Part shown: positions 1-10,453 of the stretch, piece after piece | Layout of the letters: the number at the start of each line of letters is the position of its first letter | Position numbering within the stretch: position 1 is the first letter of the stretch | Origin: Scalesia atractyloides | Lineage: Eukaryota > Streptophyta > Magnoliopsida > Asterales > Asteraceae | NCBI GenBank assembly: GCA_947069175.1 | Contig: CAMTDV010000027.1 | Location: 40,995,369 to 41,059,368 of the forward strand | Reading direction: 5' to 3' | DNA length: 64,000 bases | Notes under the pieces: generated by a model | What the model was told of the DNA's origin: nothing | The model's input: the letters and a program-made list of their open reading frames with translations, nothing else | Databases searched by the model: none | Program-made: the position numbers and the translations under genes

Positions 1-952
1 TGCCTGTCCCTGGCAGCTTTGAGACGATCACGGATTTGCACAATATTTTCATGGTCTCCAGGACAATCTCTGGTCCTGATAGATGGGCTTCCCCAACTTC
101 TGCCCAATATACGGGCGTTCTACATTTTCTTCCATACAAGGCGTTAAAAGGAGCAGCCTTGATGCTCGTATGATAGCTGTTATTTTAGGAGAATTCTATT
201 AGGGGCAAGTGGTCATCCCAACTTCTACCTAAATCAATCACACATGCCCTAAGCATGCCTTCCAGTGTCTGGATAGTACGCTCACTTTGACCATCAGTTT
301 GCGGATGGTAAGCCGTACTAAAGTTTAATCGTGTTCCAAAGATTGTTGGAAACTTTTCCAAAAGTGAGATGTATATCTATTATCTCTATCAGATATAATA
401 GATATCGGCACACCGTGTAGGGACACAATCTTGTCCACGTACAACTTAGCTAATTTGTCTGAATTATACGTTTCCTTAATTGGCAAGAAATGTGCTGACT
501 TAGTCAGCCTATCAACGATGACCCAAATTGTGTCATTACCACATTTGGTCTTAGGTAACTTGGTAATCAAATCCCTAGTTACCATTTCCCATTTCCAAGT
601 GGGAATCTCAAGCTGTTGTAAAAGTCCTGACGGTTTTTGATGTTCAGCCTTAACTTGTGAACACGTCAGACACTTAGCTACATAAGTGGCTATGGATTTC
701 TTCAAACCCATCCACCAATAATTTTTCTTCAAGTCTTGATACATCTTGTCACCTCCCGGGTGAACCGAGTATCTTTAATTGTGCGCTTCTTGGAGGATTA
801 GATCTCTAAGTCCTCCAAAGATTGGAACCCAAATTCTATCACTAAATCTTAGGATTCCATCCTTTCCAGGCGTTAATTGAACAACAGTTCCGCTTAATCC
901 CTCATTAGGAATATTAGCCTCTAATAAGGCTTGCTTTTGCGCACCTAATAGT
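1..952 (-). pseudogene. Integrase (element A), broken
   Basis: Residues of a Ty3/gypsy integrase are readable in several frames. The zinc-binding part shows the YWWMGLKK and CLTCSQVKAEH motifs near 640-740. The catalytic core shows DLITKLPK, VDRLTKSAHF and SDRDNRYTSHF (about 350-600). The frame breaks just after SLEHD near 325, before the segment that should carry the third catalytic residue (E in the QSERT motif), which is still recognisable near 265-300. A stop near 776 replaces the Ser of the usual HNSRYSVHPG motif. It is clearly the same family as the integrase at 10454-11845 and is non-functional. Confidence 0.85.
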
Positions 953-954
953 TT

Positions 955-2196
955 TTAACTTAAGTTATTTCTGAGCTCAATGCTCTTGGCATTAATCCTA
1001 ATAGGTTTAACTCTTTCTTTACGACTTAAGGCGTCGGCAACGACATTTGCCTTGCCGGGATGGTAGCGAATCTCGCAATCATAATCATTAAGTGTTTCCA
1101 TCCATCGGCGTTGTTGCATGTTCAATTCTTTCTGATTGAACAGATGCTGGAGACTTTTATGATCAGTGTATATAATACACTTCGTGCCATACAAGTAATG
1201 TCTCCACAGCTTTAGTGCAAATACAACGGCACCCAGTTCCAAATCATGGGAGGTGTAATTCCTTTCATACACCTTTAATTGTCGTGATGCATAGGCAATT
1301 ACCTTACCATTTTGCGTTAGCACACAACCCATACCGGTGTGTGATGCATCACAATAAACAACAAAATTCTCAATACCCTCAGGTAGAGATAACACAGGAG
1401 CGTTGCTCAACTTGTGTTTTAGAATCTCAAAAGATTCTTGTTGTTTTGGACCCCATTTATACTTAACATTCTTATGGGTCAAGGAAGTTAAAGGAGTGGC
1501 TATTCTTGAAAAATTCTCAATAAACCTTCTATAATAACCAGCCAATCCTAAGAAACTACGAACCTCTGTTGGGGTTTTGGGTACTTCCCAATTTATGTTG
1601 GCCTCAATTTTGGCGGGATCCACTTGGATACCACGCTCACTTACCATGTGTCCAAGAAATTGGACCTCTCTAAGCCAAAACTCACATTTAGAGAACTTCG
1701 CATAAAGTTTCTCTTGCCTTAATAATTCTAGGATGCATCGAAGATGTTTCTCGTGATCATCTTGATTACGAGAATTGATAAGTATGTCGTCTATGAAGAC
1801 AATGACAAACTTATCCAAATACGGTTTGCAGACTCTGTTCATGAGGTCCATGAATGCTGCAGGTGCATTTGTGAGCCCAAAAGGCATCACTAAAAATTCA
1901 AAGTGACCATAGCGGGTCCTGAAGGCTGTCTTAGGAACATCTTCGTTCCTAACCTTCATTTGATGATATCCGGATCTCAAATCAATCTTGGAGAAGTAGC
2001 TAGCCCCTTGAAGTTGGTCGAATAAATCGTCGATCAACAAAGGATATCTATTCTTGATTGTTAACTTGTTCAGCTCACGATAGTCGATGCACATTCGCAT
2101 CGAACCGTCTTTCTTCTTTACAAATAAAATAGGAGCTCCCCAAGGCGAGGAACTAGGCTGCATAAAGACTTTCTCTAAGAGTTCATCTAGCTGCAT
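955..2196 (-). pseudogene. Reverse transcriptase-RNase H (element A), long open segment of a broken pol
   Basis: This 413-aa open segment begins inside the RT domain. It shows SSPWGAPILFVKKKDGS, the CIDYRELNK palm motif, KIDLRSGYHQ and the catalytic F-I-D-D box (FVIVFIDDIL). RNase H follows with YCDASHTGMG, the LELGAVVFALK helix and YTDHKSLQHLF, then the NDYDCEIRYHPGKANVVADALSRK tether typical of plant gypsy elements. Catalytic residues of both enzymes are present, but upstream and downstream frames are interrupted. The first Met at 2196 is simply the first ATG after the break, not a real start. Confidence 0.88.
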
Positions 2197-2217
2197 CCTT
2201 AATTCCTTCAGTAGGTG

Positions 2218-3000
2218 CTAGCCTATATGGAGCTCTAGCCACGGGTGCTGCCCCTGGTATGATATCAATCCCGAATTCCACTTGCACGTCTGGAGGTAGA
2301 CCTGGTAATTCTTCTGGGAATACATCGGGATACTCTGAAATGATGATAGGTCTTCTATATTTGGTTTAGGATCATTTATAGTGGCTTGTGCCATGTAGAT
2401 GACGCAGGCTTTTCTCAAACACTTGGATGCCTTAAATAACGACACCTTGTTCGGCAATCCATAGTGTGAGTCTCCAGGGATGGTGATCATTTCACCAGAT
2501 GGGGTTTTAATTTTGATGAGTTTCTTATCGCAGGCAATGCGGGCTTGGTTATGAGATAACCAATCCATGCCTAAGACAACATCAAACCCCGCCAATTTCA
2601 TTGGCAAAAGAGAGATAGGGATGGAATGATTCTTAATGGATATAGAGCATCCATCAAGAATGGAAGATGCTATTTCTATCGTTCCATCAGCAAGTTCTAC
2701 CTCATAAGTTTTATCGAGAGTTCTTATAGGTAAGTTTAATAGTTTACTAAACTTATGGTCAACAAATGATTTATCCGCACCCGAATCGAAAAGAACTCTA
2801 GCGTAAATATTGTTAATGAGGAATTGTACCTGTTATGACGTTGTTGTCATTAACGGCCCCCCTGACATTCATTTGAAAGGCACGGGCATTCCCCTTCTTG
2901 GCCTCTCCAGGCTTTACATCATTACTTTTGGGTTTCTTGGGGCAATTGTATGTTATATGTCCTTTTTCGTTGCAGTTATTGCAAACTACATCCTTAAGAT
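2218..3000 (-). pseudogene. Retroviral-type aspartic protease region (element A), frameshifted
   Basis: The minus strand encodes LPMKLAGFDVVLGMDWLSHNQA (2520-2607 region), the conserved C-terminal signature of plant gypsy aspartic proteases. Upstream, in another frame, is the region that carries the DSGADKSF active site in element B. The intact relative is at 12448-13380. The 129-aa frame drifts out of the correct reading toward 2340, so the protease-RT junction is lost. Confidence 0.8.
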
Positions 3001-3001
3001 C

Positions 3002-4129
3002 CTAGCAATCTAGGGTCTTATGCCCTTTTATTTTGCAGATACCACAGGGTTTGGTTTGTGAGTTTATGCTACACTGTCCCCAGTGTCTATATTTACAGTT
3101 CTTGCATAGAGCTTTGTCATTAGACACGTGCTGGTTCTTCATGGACCCGAAATTTCCTTTCTTCTTAAATCTTTGGGAGTTATTATCCTCCCGTTTCCTC
3201 TTTTCGTCAGTTTCAGTCCTATTTGACTTTTGTCTTACCAGATCTAGGGTGAGGGAAAGAGATAGGTCTACAGCAGACCTATAGGTAGTAGGCTGAGCAG
3301 CCTTTACCATGCCCTTTATCTCGGGCACCAACTCATTTATGAAACGCGCAATGCGTTTGGGTTCAGGAGTGATTAGATAGGAAACTAACCTAGATAGGGA
3401 ATTGAAATCGGAGACGTATTTCCGACAATCTAGGTTTTTCATCGAAAGAGACAAGAAGTCTGTCTCTAACTTCTACACCTTATGAGGTGGCCGTAAGTTT
3501 CCTTTACCAAATCAACAAACTTGGACCTTCCCAAGTTGTACAGGTGTACATTACCTGTTGATTGAATCATAGCTTTCCACCATATTAGGGCGTTTCCCTT
3601 GAAGGATTGTGATACGTACTTGATCACATCCTTATCAGCACAATTGCTGATATCTACTATTATCTCCATCTCGTCTAGCCACTTTAGGGCTTCTACAACT
3701 CCTTTCTACCCGTTAAAGTCTCGGGGCTTACAGGAGACAAAATACTTATAGGTACATCCGTCCTTGACAGAACGAGACTTTTCAGTAAGATCTATTTTCC
3801 TTGGTTCACTTTTCTCATTCGAAAAGTGAACGGAGATCTCCTTATGAGCTGAAGATGGTGGAATAGATAAAGGTCTAGAGAGAGTGGCACTCGACTCTTA
3901 GCTTTTCTATGGCCTTTCTCATGGCCTTTTCGACAGCCGTATTAATACGAGCTTGAAAATTTTCATCATCAATATTTTTGTTTTTAGCTTTGTTAGATTC
4001 AACATTCATGTGGCTACTTTGTGCTTCATTTGAGTTAGCGATCTTTAAGTCTTGGTTTCTATATACCAATAAAACTTCATTTAACCATGGCGTATCAACC
4101 ATATCGGCTTTCAATATTGGATATAACAA
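3002..4129 (-). pseudogene. Gag (element A), broken into at least three frames
   Basis: The gag pieces run from an N-terminal helix (VEKAMRKAIEKL, near 3900-3930), through the capsid-like Retrotrans_gag core (FKGNALIWWKAMIQSTG, 3540-3600; RFINELVPEIKGMV, 3300-3340), to Cys-rich knuckles (CKNCKYRHWGQC and CGICKIKGHKTLDC, 3002-3110). The same order is found in B. Stops and frameshifts separate the pieces at about 3455-3465 and 3670-3875. Confidence 0.82.
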
Positions 4130-4384
4130 TCCATTGCCTATTCTAGTGTGAATAACATCACAATTCTTAGGCTTAAAATATCTATATTTGGCCTAGGTCT
4201 TAATAGGACCATCATAGGCAAGTTACAATTTGGAAGTAGTCTATATATTATTGGACAGTGGATCGCAATGTCACAACTGTCATTGTCATTATTGACAATT
4301 ATATAGTTCATAGGCTTGTCCCTAAAGGACATAATAATTGGGCACATTGGCCGGTCACATTGGACATAATATAACATATGGCAC

Positions 4385-4911
4385 ATTAGCCTGTCACTTA
4401 GGTCATAATACATATGGCGTATCAGCCTGCTCCATTGGACAACTAATTGGGCACATTGGCCTACATCATATCAGATGTATATGGCATATCAGCCTGTCCC
4501 GTTGGACAATTAATTTGGGCACATTGGCCTACATCATATCAGATGTATATGGCATATCAGCCTGTCCCATTGGACAATTAATTGGGCACATTGGCCTACA
4601 TCATCTCAGATGTATATGGTATATCATCCTGTCCCATTGGACAATTAATTGGGCACATTGCCCTACATCATATCAGATGTATATGGCATATCAGCTTGTC
4701 CCCTTGGACAATTAATTGGGCACATTGGCCTACATCATATCAGATGTATATGGCATATCAGCCTGTCCGTTGGACAATTAATTGGGCACATTGGCCTACA
4801 TCATATCAGATGTATATGACATATCAACCTATCCCGTTGTACAATTAATTGGGCACATTGGCCTACATCATATCAGATGTATATGGCATATCAGCCTGTC
4901 CCGTTGGACGG
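4385..4911 (-). repeat. 67-bp minisatellite in the leader of element A
   Basis: About seven units of 66-68 bp are tandemly arranged; the phrase CACATTGGCCTACATCAT recurs at about 4452, 4520, 4587, 4654, 4721, 4787 and 4854. Each unit also contains CAGCCTGTCCC and GGACAATTAATTGGG. Degenerate, shorter copies precede it from about 4330. The open frames here on the plus strand come from the repeat and do not look like genes. Confidence 0.92.
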
Positions 4912-5378
4912 TTAGTGTGGTTCCTCAAGCCACACTACCAAGAGTATGAACATTTCTTAATGTTACATAAGAGTACCTTAATGATTGATTAATGGTCCCG
5001 GTCACCTTCGACCTTAACGACCTTGGAGGTTTGGACCTAGTCCCTTACCTCTGGATAGAAGGATAACTTCCCTTAACTATCCTGATAGAAGACTCTTTCG
5101 TACTTAACTATCATTTCTTGGCCAATGTGTGGTCTACGCCACTTGGCATAATCAAATCTATTAAGGCTTTTTGAAATTATATAGCAGAGCATAAATTTCG
5201 AATAAAATCGAGGCGCTTGTTTTCAAAAGGATGAATTACATATATATATATAATTCCAAAAGTACTTCATTAAATTCCAATTAGAAATTACAATACTAGA
5301 AAATGAAATAAATTGTCAATGCAAGGACTTTAAAGAAATAAAAATATCCACGCATGGACTAAAAGAAATAACAATGTC
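4912..5378 (-). mobile_element. Residual leader of element A
   Basis: No gene is seen. The stretch matches 28720-29190 of element B (for example the phrases TTAATGGTCCCGGTC / TTAATAGTCCCGGTC and the shared GGATAACTTCCCTTAACTATC), so it is the region between the leader minisatellite and the 5' part of a B-type element. The match stops abruptly at 5378, where the LTR of element D begins. Confidence 0.8.
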
Positions 5379-6512
5379 TGTCACACCCCGACCCGCACCG
5401 GATATGGCACAGGGTATGATATGATTGTTTCATAGCTTTTGACATTTATTTAAAGTTTGAATATTTATCGTCATCAATATTAATTTGTCTCACATAACCA
5501 AATAATTGTTTCAAATAAAACCATACAATATTCAAAATACAAAAGATAACATAAATCTTGATTTAATTATTCTAAGGCACAATCCCATGTGTCTTCTCAA
5601 GTACTATCAACCTTGTGTACCTGTTTCATGTGTAAAAGAAATTTGAGTCAACAATAGTTGGTGAATAGATCTTTATTTGTTTTTATTTAACTTTAAAAGT
5701 TTATTTAAATTTATTTAATAAAAATTATTTAACATGCAATATTAAGTGTAATAGGTGACATAAATCAATTAATCAAAAAAAAAAAAAACAACCAATCCAT
5801 AAGTAAATAATATTACATGACATAACGAAACATAAGAAATGAAACAATGATGCGATTCAAGCCCCGAAAGGAAAAAAGCGATACTATGAAACAATGATGC
5901 GATTCAAGCCCCAAAAAGGCGAAAAGCGAAATTATGATACAATGATGCGATTCAAGCCCTCAAAAGGCGAAAAGCGAAACTATGAAATCCATGACATAAA
6001 GCGGTAAACACGTATAGCAAGTAATGTAACATATAAAACAAATAGGAGCACATACGACACCTAACTTGGCATGTTATTGAAAAAGTATACGGATCATAAG
6101 AAACATGACACATGAAACACCCCAAAAAGTTAATGTGACAAAAAGGGGAAAAGTAAGATCTACCCACAGTTTTGCGTTCCGTTAAAACCCGTTAATCCGC
6201 ACGAGTAACGAAAGAGAGATAACACTAAAAGACACAATCACCCTAAATATTATAACACCAAAATACTTAAATAAAATAACACAAGGAAAAATATATAAAA
6301 ATATTACACCCTAATACTTGGGGTTTTGTCCTAAAATAAATATTATTATGTAATTAAATGTCATATGTAAATATATATAATGTTTATGTGACAAATTAGT
6401 CCCACTAATAATAAATATTTATATGAAATATTATAAACTATTTTTGTGACCTTTCTATAGATATATATATATATATATCAATAATCATTTAAAAAAACTA
6501 TATATATATTTA
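5379..6512 (-). mobile_element. Element D: truncated LTR of a second gypsy family
   Basis: It begins TGTCACACCCCGACCCGC, nearly the same terminus as the LTRs of element C at 54115 and 62267, and shares further phrases with them (ACCTGTTTCATGTGTAAAAG; GAGTCAACAATAGTTGG). By that comparison it is the 3' end of a minus-strand LTR. It ends at 6512, directly against the terminus of element B's LTR, after about 1.1 kb of a probable 2.6-kb LTR. No continuation of D is recognised beyond the other end of B. Confidence 0.75.
5841..5985 (-). repeat. Three 48-bp tandem copies inside the D LTR
   Basis: The phrase AATGATGCGATTCAAGCCC occurs at 5845, 5893 and 5941, each followed by an AAAGGCGAAAAGCGA-like segment. 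The related LTR of element C has a different tandem repeat at the equivalent place (54558-54740). Confidence 0.88.
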
Positions 6513-8934
6513 TGTCACACCCCAGATTTCCAACCCTGAAATCCATACACCGGTGGGCCCGGGTAGGGAGTATCGTGACATCAGTTGATAATCATCATAG
6601 TCAATTAAACACGACACAATGGAAGTCTTAGAGTAAAATTACTATTACAAACTGAATGTTGGAAAATAAAAAATAATATACAAGCTTTTAATAGAAGATC
6701 CACAGGCGGATCATAAAATGTAAATGGAAAGAATACAAAACAGACTTTAGGTAGATTTAGGATTTGCAAGATCCTCTATTAATACCGAGCAGCTTCCGGC
6801 CTATTTCGTATTGTACCTGCAGTTTAGCCTTTGGATGATACGTCAGCTTACGCTGGTAAATACACCCAACTGACTCATTTTGAAAACTTTAAAATAGTTT
6901 TAAGTGCAAAACGGCACAAAATATTTTATTAACTTGGGAAAGTTGACCTTGCAACCTTGTATCAGATTCACATGTTTGTCAATACATTCAGGGCCCAGTA
7001 CAGAAACCGAGACATGATTAAATACACACCACTCAGGACTCACGAAGGAGTCATCCCCAACGTCTTGGGAACATTGCATATGAGCATCAAAAGGTGTATG
7101 CCTACACCCCATGCTAAGGTCGTGGCCAATAACTAATGTATTGAGCCCAGGATATCCAGGACACGGTAATTTAACCCCGGATGTTTAAGTTATCAAACAA
7201 AACTGATTAAAACGAAATATGCGAGTTTACTAGCCACAAGCGGGCATTCGATTGACCCCATTTTGGACCAAGCAGTAATAATTTACCGTATCCCAAGCCC
7301 GTATAGGGAAAATAAGTCGAGAGTATTTACCTGAGCTAGTCTTCTTCTTTTATTTTTAAATAACTCAGCCGTATACAAAAGTACCAAGTGCAGATAGCAT
7401 TTACCGGGAAGGCTCTAGTCTGGATTATGGCATAAGCTAGCCAATTAAATACTAACGGTCTTATAAACCGAATAGTGTACATGATCATTACGTATAACGC
7501 TTGATTAAACGATGATCTGATAGAATGTAGTTTAAACCCGACAAGTACTTGACTTTTATAATATGGGTAAACTATAAACATTCTGGATTTTGAAACTTAA
7601 ATGACAAGGTTAAACCCGTTTCGGTTAAATTTCGTAAAATAGTTACATATACGTAACTGTGCGCATAATAGCGTTAACGGGTAACCGGATAAGTCATTGA
7701 TAAGTTCTATATACCATTATATTTTAAATAAGTAAGATATCAGTAGGATATCAACTTATATGCCCGTTAAGGTTTTAAAACAAAATTATGCCTCACAAGG
7801 GCAATTTGGTAATTTTACACATAGTTTTTAAATTATTTGGGATTCAGAGTTTATTACATGTACTTAATGTAAATATGTTTAAAATAAGTCTTAAAATCAG
7901 TAGGTAACAATTCTTGGTCCATTAATATGGTTTAAAACCATGTTATGCGCCGAAACGGCGCTTATGCCGTAAAATGTCGTTTTATGCGATGTTTAATAAA
8001 AACTGATGTTAGGGTCAGATTAAAAATTTTAAAATATGTTATTTAATATAACATATCAGTAGGTAAACGACTTACCTTGAAAATATTTGATTAAAACCAT
8101 TCTATAAGCCATAAGGCCTAAAACCGTCATTTATCGTCATAGTTTAAGGACCTGTTTGAAAACTCAGTGTATAACTTGGTTTAACATCCCAAATAATCCT
8201 CCTTATAATATTACGTCGGTAGGAAACTCATTTTCAAGTTTATTATCATTAAAACCTTGATTTATGTAAAAAGGCATTTTGGTCAAAGATGGCATAATTA
8301 TAGAAGTTGCGCATAAACTTGGATTCTGATTATGATCATGTAATATAACCTCAAAGGGTTATGCTACATTATATTATGATCATAATCTAACTTTAGATCA
8401 GTAGATAACTAATCTAAATCGGGTCAGAACCGAAAGTCAAAGCAGAAGTCAAATTTCGCGACTTCGGTTGCGAACCGACTCTAGAACTGAAATTGACGAG
8501 CCGAACATGTTCTTACATTCAAAACAGGTTTCATAACATATATAAGATCAATTTATGATTTTTTTCAAAAAATGGCCTATTTGACTTTTTAATATTATAA
8601 CTTTGACCCGTCAATTGGTCTAGCAAATGTGATCTTCAGGAGATGCCCTTTATAGAGATTAACACCTACCTTATTACGATCACTTAGCCATGTTCATTTC
8701 GAACAATGGCTGGACCATAGTGGTCTTAACCGAAAGTCAAAGCGTTTTACCAAAACGCTTGACTTTTGGCTATAAAAGCCTATAAACGAAAATGCAAGAG
8801 CAAGGAACACTTACAAGAGGTTCCTACAATGCAAGAGAACTAAGTTGGATGCTCCTTTGAGTTAGGAACTTCCAGAGGAGGGAGAATAGTGATTTAATGA
8901 GAAAGGTGCAAGTTGAAATGATGAACTTAAGCAC

Positions 8935-8944
8935 CTATTTATAG
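8935..8944 (-). promoter_or_regulatory. TATA box of element B 3' LTR
   Basis: On the minus strand this reads CTATAAATAG. The same box occurs at the equivalent place in the other LTR (32918-32927). It divides the LTR into a U3 of about 0.8 kb and a long R-U5 of about 2.4 kb. Confidence 0.7.
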
Positions 8945-9309
8945 TTGGAGAACTCAAAGGAGGTGAAGCCAGGTGTTTAGGGGTGTAAGAGGAAGCTTAC
9001 AAGTGTCCCAAAACGTGGCATAGCTGATTACAAGTCCATGGTTTCGATTTAATGGTTTTTGGATCTTTGCTTGCCTGCTAAATAATTTTTCTGTAGTAGA
9101 GGCCTTCTCGCGCCCCATGAGAGACCCATGCCTGGTCTCTCGTGGCCCGCGACCGCCCCACGGCTAGTTTCAAAGTTTGACACTTTAGCCCCCAAACTTT
9201 AAAAAGCTTCTAAAAACCATTTTAAACACCTTTTTGGCACTTTTAGCCCTCCGTAGCCAATACTTGGCATACTCGGGATTATGCCCGGACATTGTCGAGC
9301 TCTCAGTTC

Positions 9310-9668
9310 GTTAAAAGGTTACTCAGAGGTATAAATTAACATGTTGACACTTTTAATCCCTCCATTATCCAACTTTCACATATTTACAAAATTAAACTCT
9401 CTCGTCCAACAAATGGTACGTATGAGAGTTTAGGACTTCACAAAAGATCACTCAGAGGCTTATGATAAGCATGTTGATCCCGATGTCACTCAGAGGCTGG
9501 GCATGTTGACATATCAGTCACCCAGAGGCCAAATTTCAAGCATGTTGACATATCAGTCACTCAGAGGCTAATGATTTAAGCATGTTGACTTATCAGTCAC
9601 TCAGAGGCTGTTATTTATGCATGTTGACATCGGATCATCACTCAGAGGCTCAGATTGAGCATGTTGAC
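9310..9668 (-). repeat. CTCAGAGG / CATGTTGAC subrepeats in the U3 of the B LTR
   Basis: Seven to eight imperfect copies of a unit of roughly 35-45 bp combine CACTCAGAGGC with GCATGTTGACATATCAGT. They sit upstream of the TATA box on the coding strand. The same array is in the right LTR (about 33300-33650) and in the LTR fragment at 35290-35475, with differing copy numbers. Confidence 0.85.
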
Positions 9669-9757
9669 GCCTTTAGTCCTTATTGGTCTTTAATAGACTA
9701 TTTAAAAATACAGCACTTGTAACTATACTATTGGACACGATTTTACAGGGTGTTACA

Positions 9758-9774
9758 TCCTCACCCCCTTAAAA
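9758..9774 (-). other. Polypurine tract of element B
   Basis: On the minus strand the sequence just before the 3' LTR reads TTTTAAGGGGGTGAGGA. Its position directly against the TGTAACACC terminus is that expected of a plus-strand priming site. Confidence 0.85.
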
Positions 9775-9794
9775 GAAATCTCGACCTCGAGATT

Positions 9795-10448
9795 TTATTC
9801 AAAAAGATGGGGGTACTTTTGTCGCATAGTGGACTCAACCTCCCATGTATACTCGGGACATCTAAAGGCGTCCCACTTAACCTTTACTATAGGTATCATT
9901 TTTCTTTGGAGCTTCTTAACCTGTCGATCCTCGATCGAAATCGGTTTCTCAATGAACCTCAGGTTTTCATCTATTTGCACATCTTCGTGCGACATTGCTA
10001 GCGATTCATCGGCTAGACATTTCTTAAGGTTAGTATGTGGAATACATCATGAATTCCACTAAGCTCCTCTAGCAACTGAGTTTATAATATACAGTGCCGA
10101 CACATTCTATTATCTCTAAGGGTCCTATATATCTTGGGCTCAACTTGCCCTTCTTTCCAAAACGCATAACCCCTTTCCAGGGTGATACTTTCAGCATGAC
10201 TTTGTCCCCTACTTGGAACTTGAGAGGTTTACGCCTCTTGTCAGCATAGCTCTTCTGCCTGTCCCTGGCAGCGTTGAGATAATCACGGATTTGCACAATC
10301 TTTTCCGTGGTCTCCAGGATAATCTCAGGTCCTGATAGTTGGGCCTCCCCAACTTTGCCCAACATACGGGTGTTCTACATTTTCTCCCATACAAGGCCTC
10401 AAAAGGAGCAGCCTTGATGCTCGTATGATAGCTGTTATTGTAGGACAA
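9795..10448 (-). pseudogene. Integrase C-terminus and chromodomain (element B), broken
   Basis: Downstream of the integrase core the minus strand encodes the GPLEIIECVG-type SH3-like domain in overlapping broken frames (10069-10448: ADKRRKPLKFQVGDKVMLKV). It then encodes a short chromodomain-like tail (9795-9995: ISIEDRQVKKLQRKMIPIVK, VKWDAFRCPEYTWEVES, QKYPHLFE). A C-terminal chromodomain places the element among chromoviruses; the wording resembles the Tekay/Del clade. The frame is shifted at about 10210-10365 and near 10060. Confidence 0.82.
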
Positions 10449-10453
10449 TTCTA

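Larger units (their letters stand above)
1..5378 (-). mobile_element. Element A: degenerate Ty3/gypsy (Tekay-like) retrotransposon, truncated by window start
   Basis: Read on the minus strand the order is gag (4129 to 3002), protease (about 3000 to 2218), RT-RNase H (2196 to 955) and integrase (below 952), which is the Ty3/gypsy order. The coding sequence is closely similar to element B (10.0-13.9 kb and 26.9-27.2 kb) along its whole length, so the two belong to one family. Position 1 falls in the integrase C-terminal region, so the chromodomain and 3' LTR lie outside. The leader side stops at 5378, where a different LTR (D) begins. Many frameshifts and stops make it non-functional. Confidence 0.9.
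6513..9757 (-). mobile_element. Element B, 3' LTR (3,245 bp)
   Basis: Plus-strand ends are TGTCACACCCC (6513) and GGGTGTTACA (9757), so on the coding strand it reads TGTAACACCC...GGGGTGTGACA with canonical TG/CA ends. It aligns along nearly its full length with 30480-33713. It lies immediately downstream of a polypurine tract on the minus strand, which makes it the 3' LTR. The outer flank is ATTTA (6508-6512) and does not match the flank at the other end of B. A length above 3 kb fits Tekay-type chromoviruses. Confidence 0.93.

Noticed and set aside
4338..4848. Overlapping plus-strand open frames of 88-125 codons
   Set aside because: They are translations of the 67-bp minisatellite (repeating IGHIGLHHIRCIW-like phrases), antisense to the element, with no independent support.
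6900..8960. Small open frames inside the B LTR (for example 6900-7112 and 7336-7581)
   Set aside because: Non-coding LTR sequence; no sign of codon conservation when compared with the other LTR.
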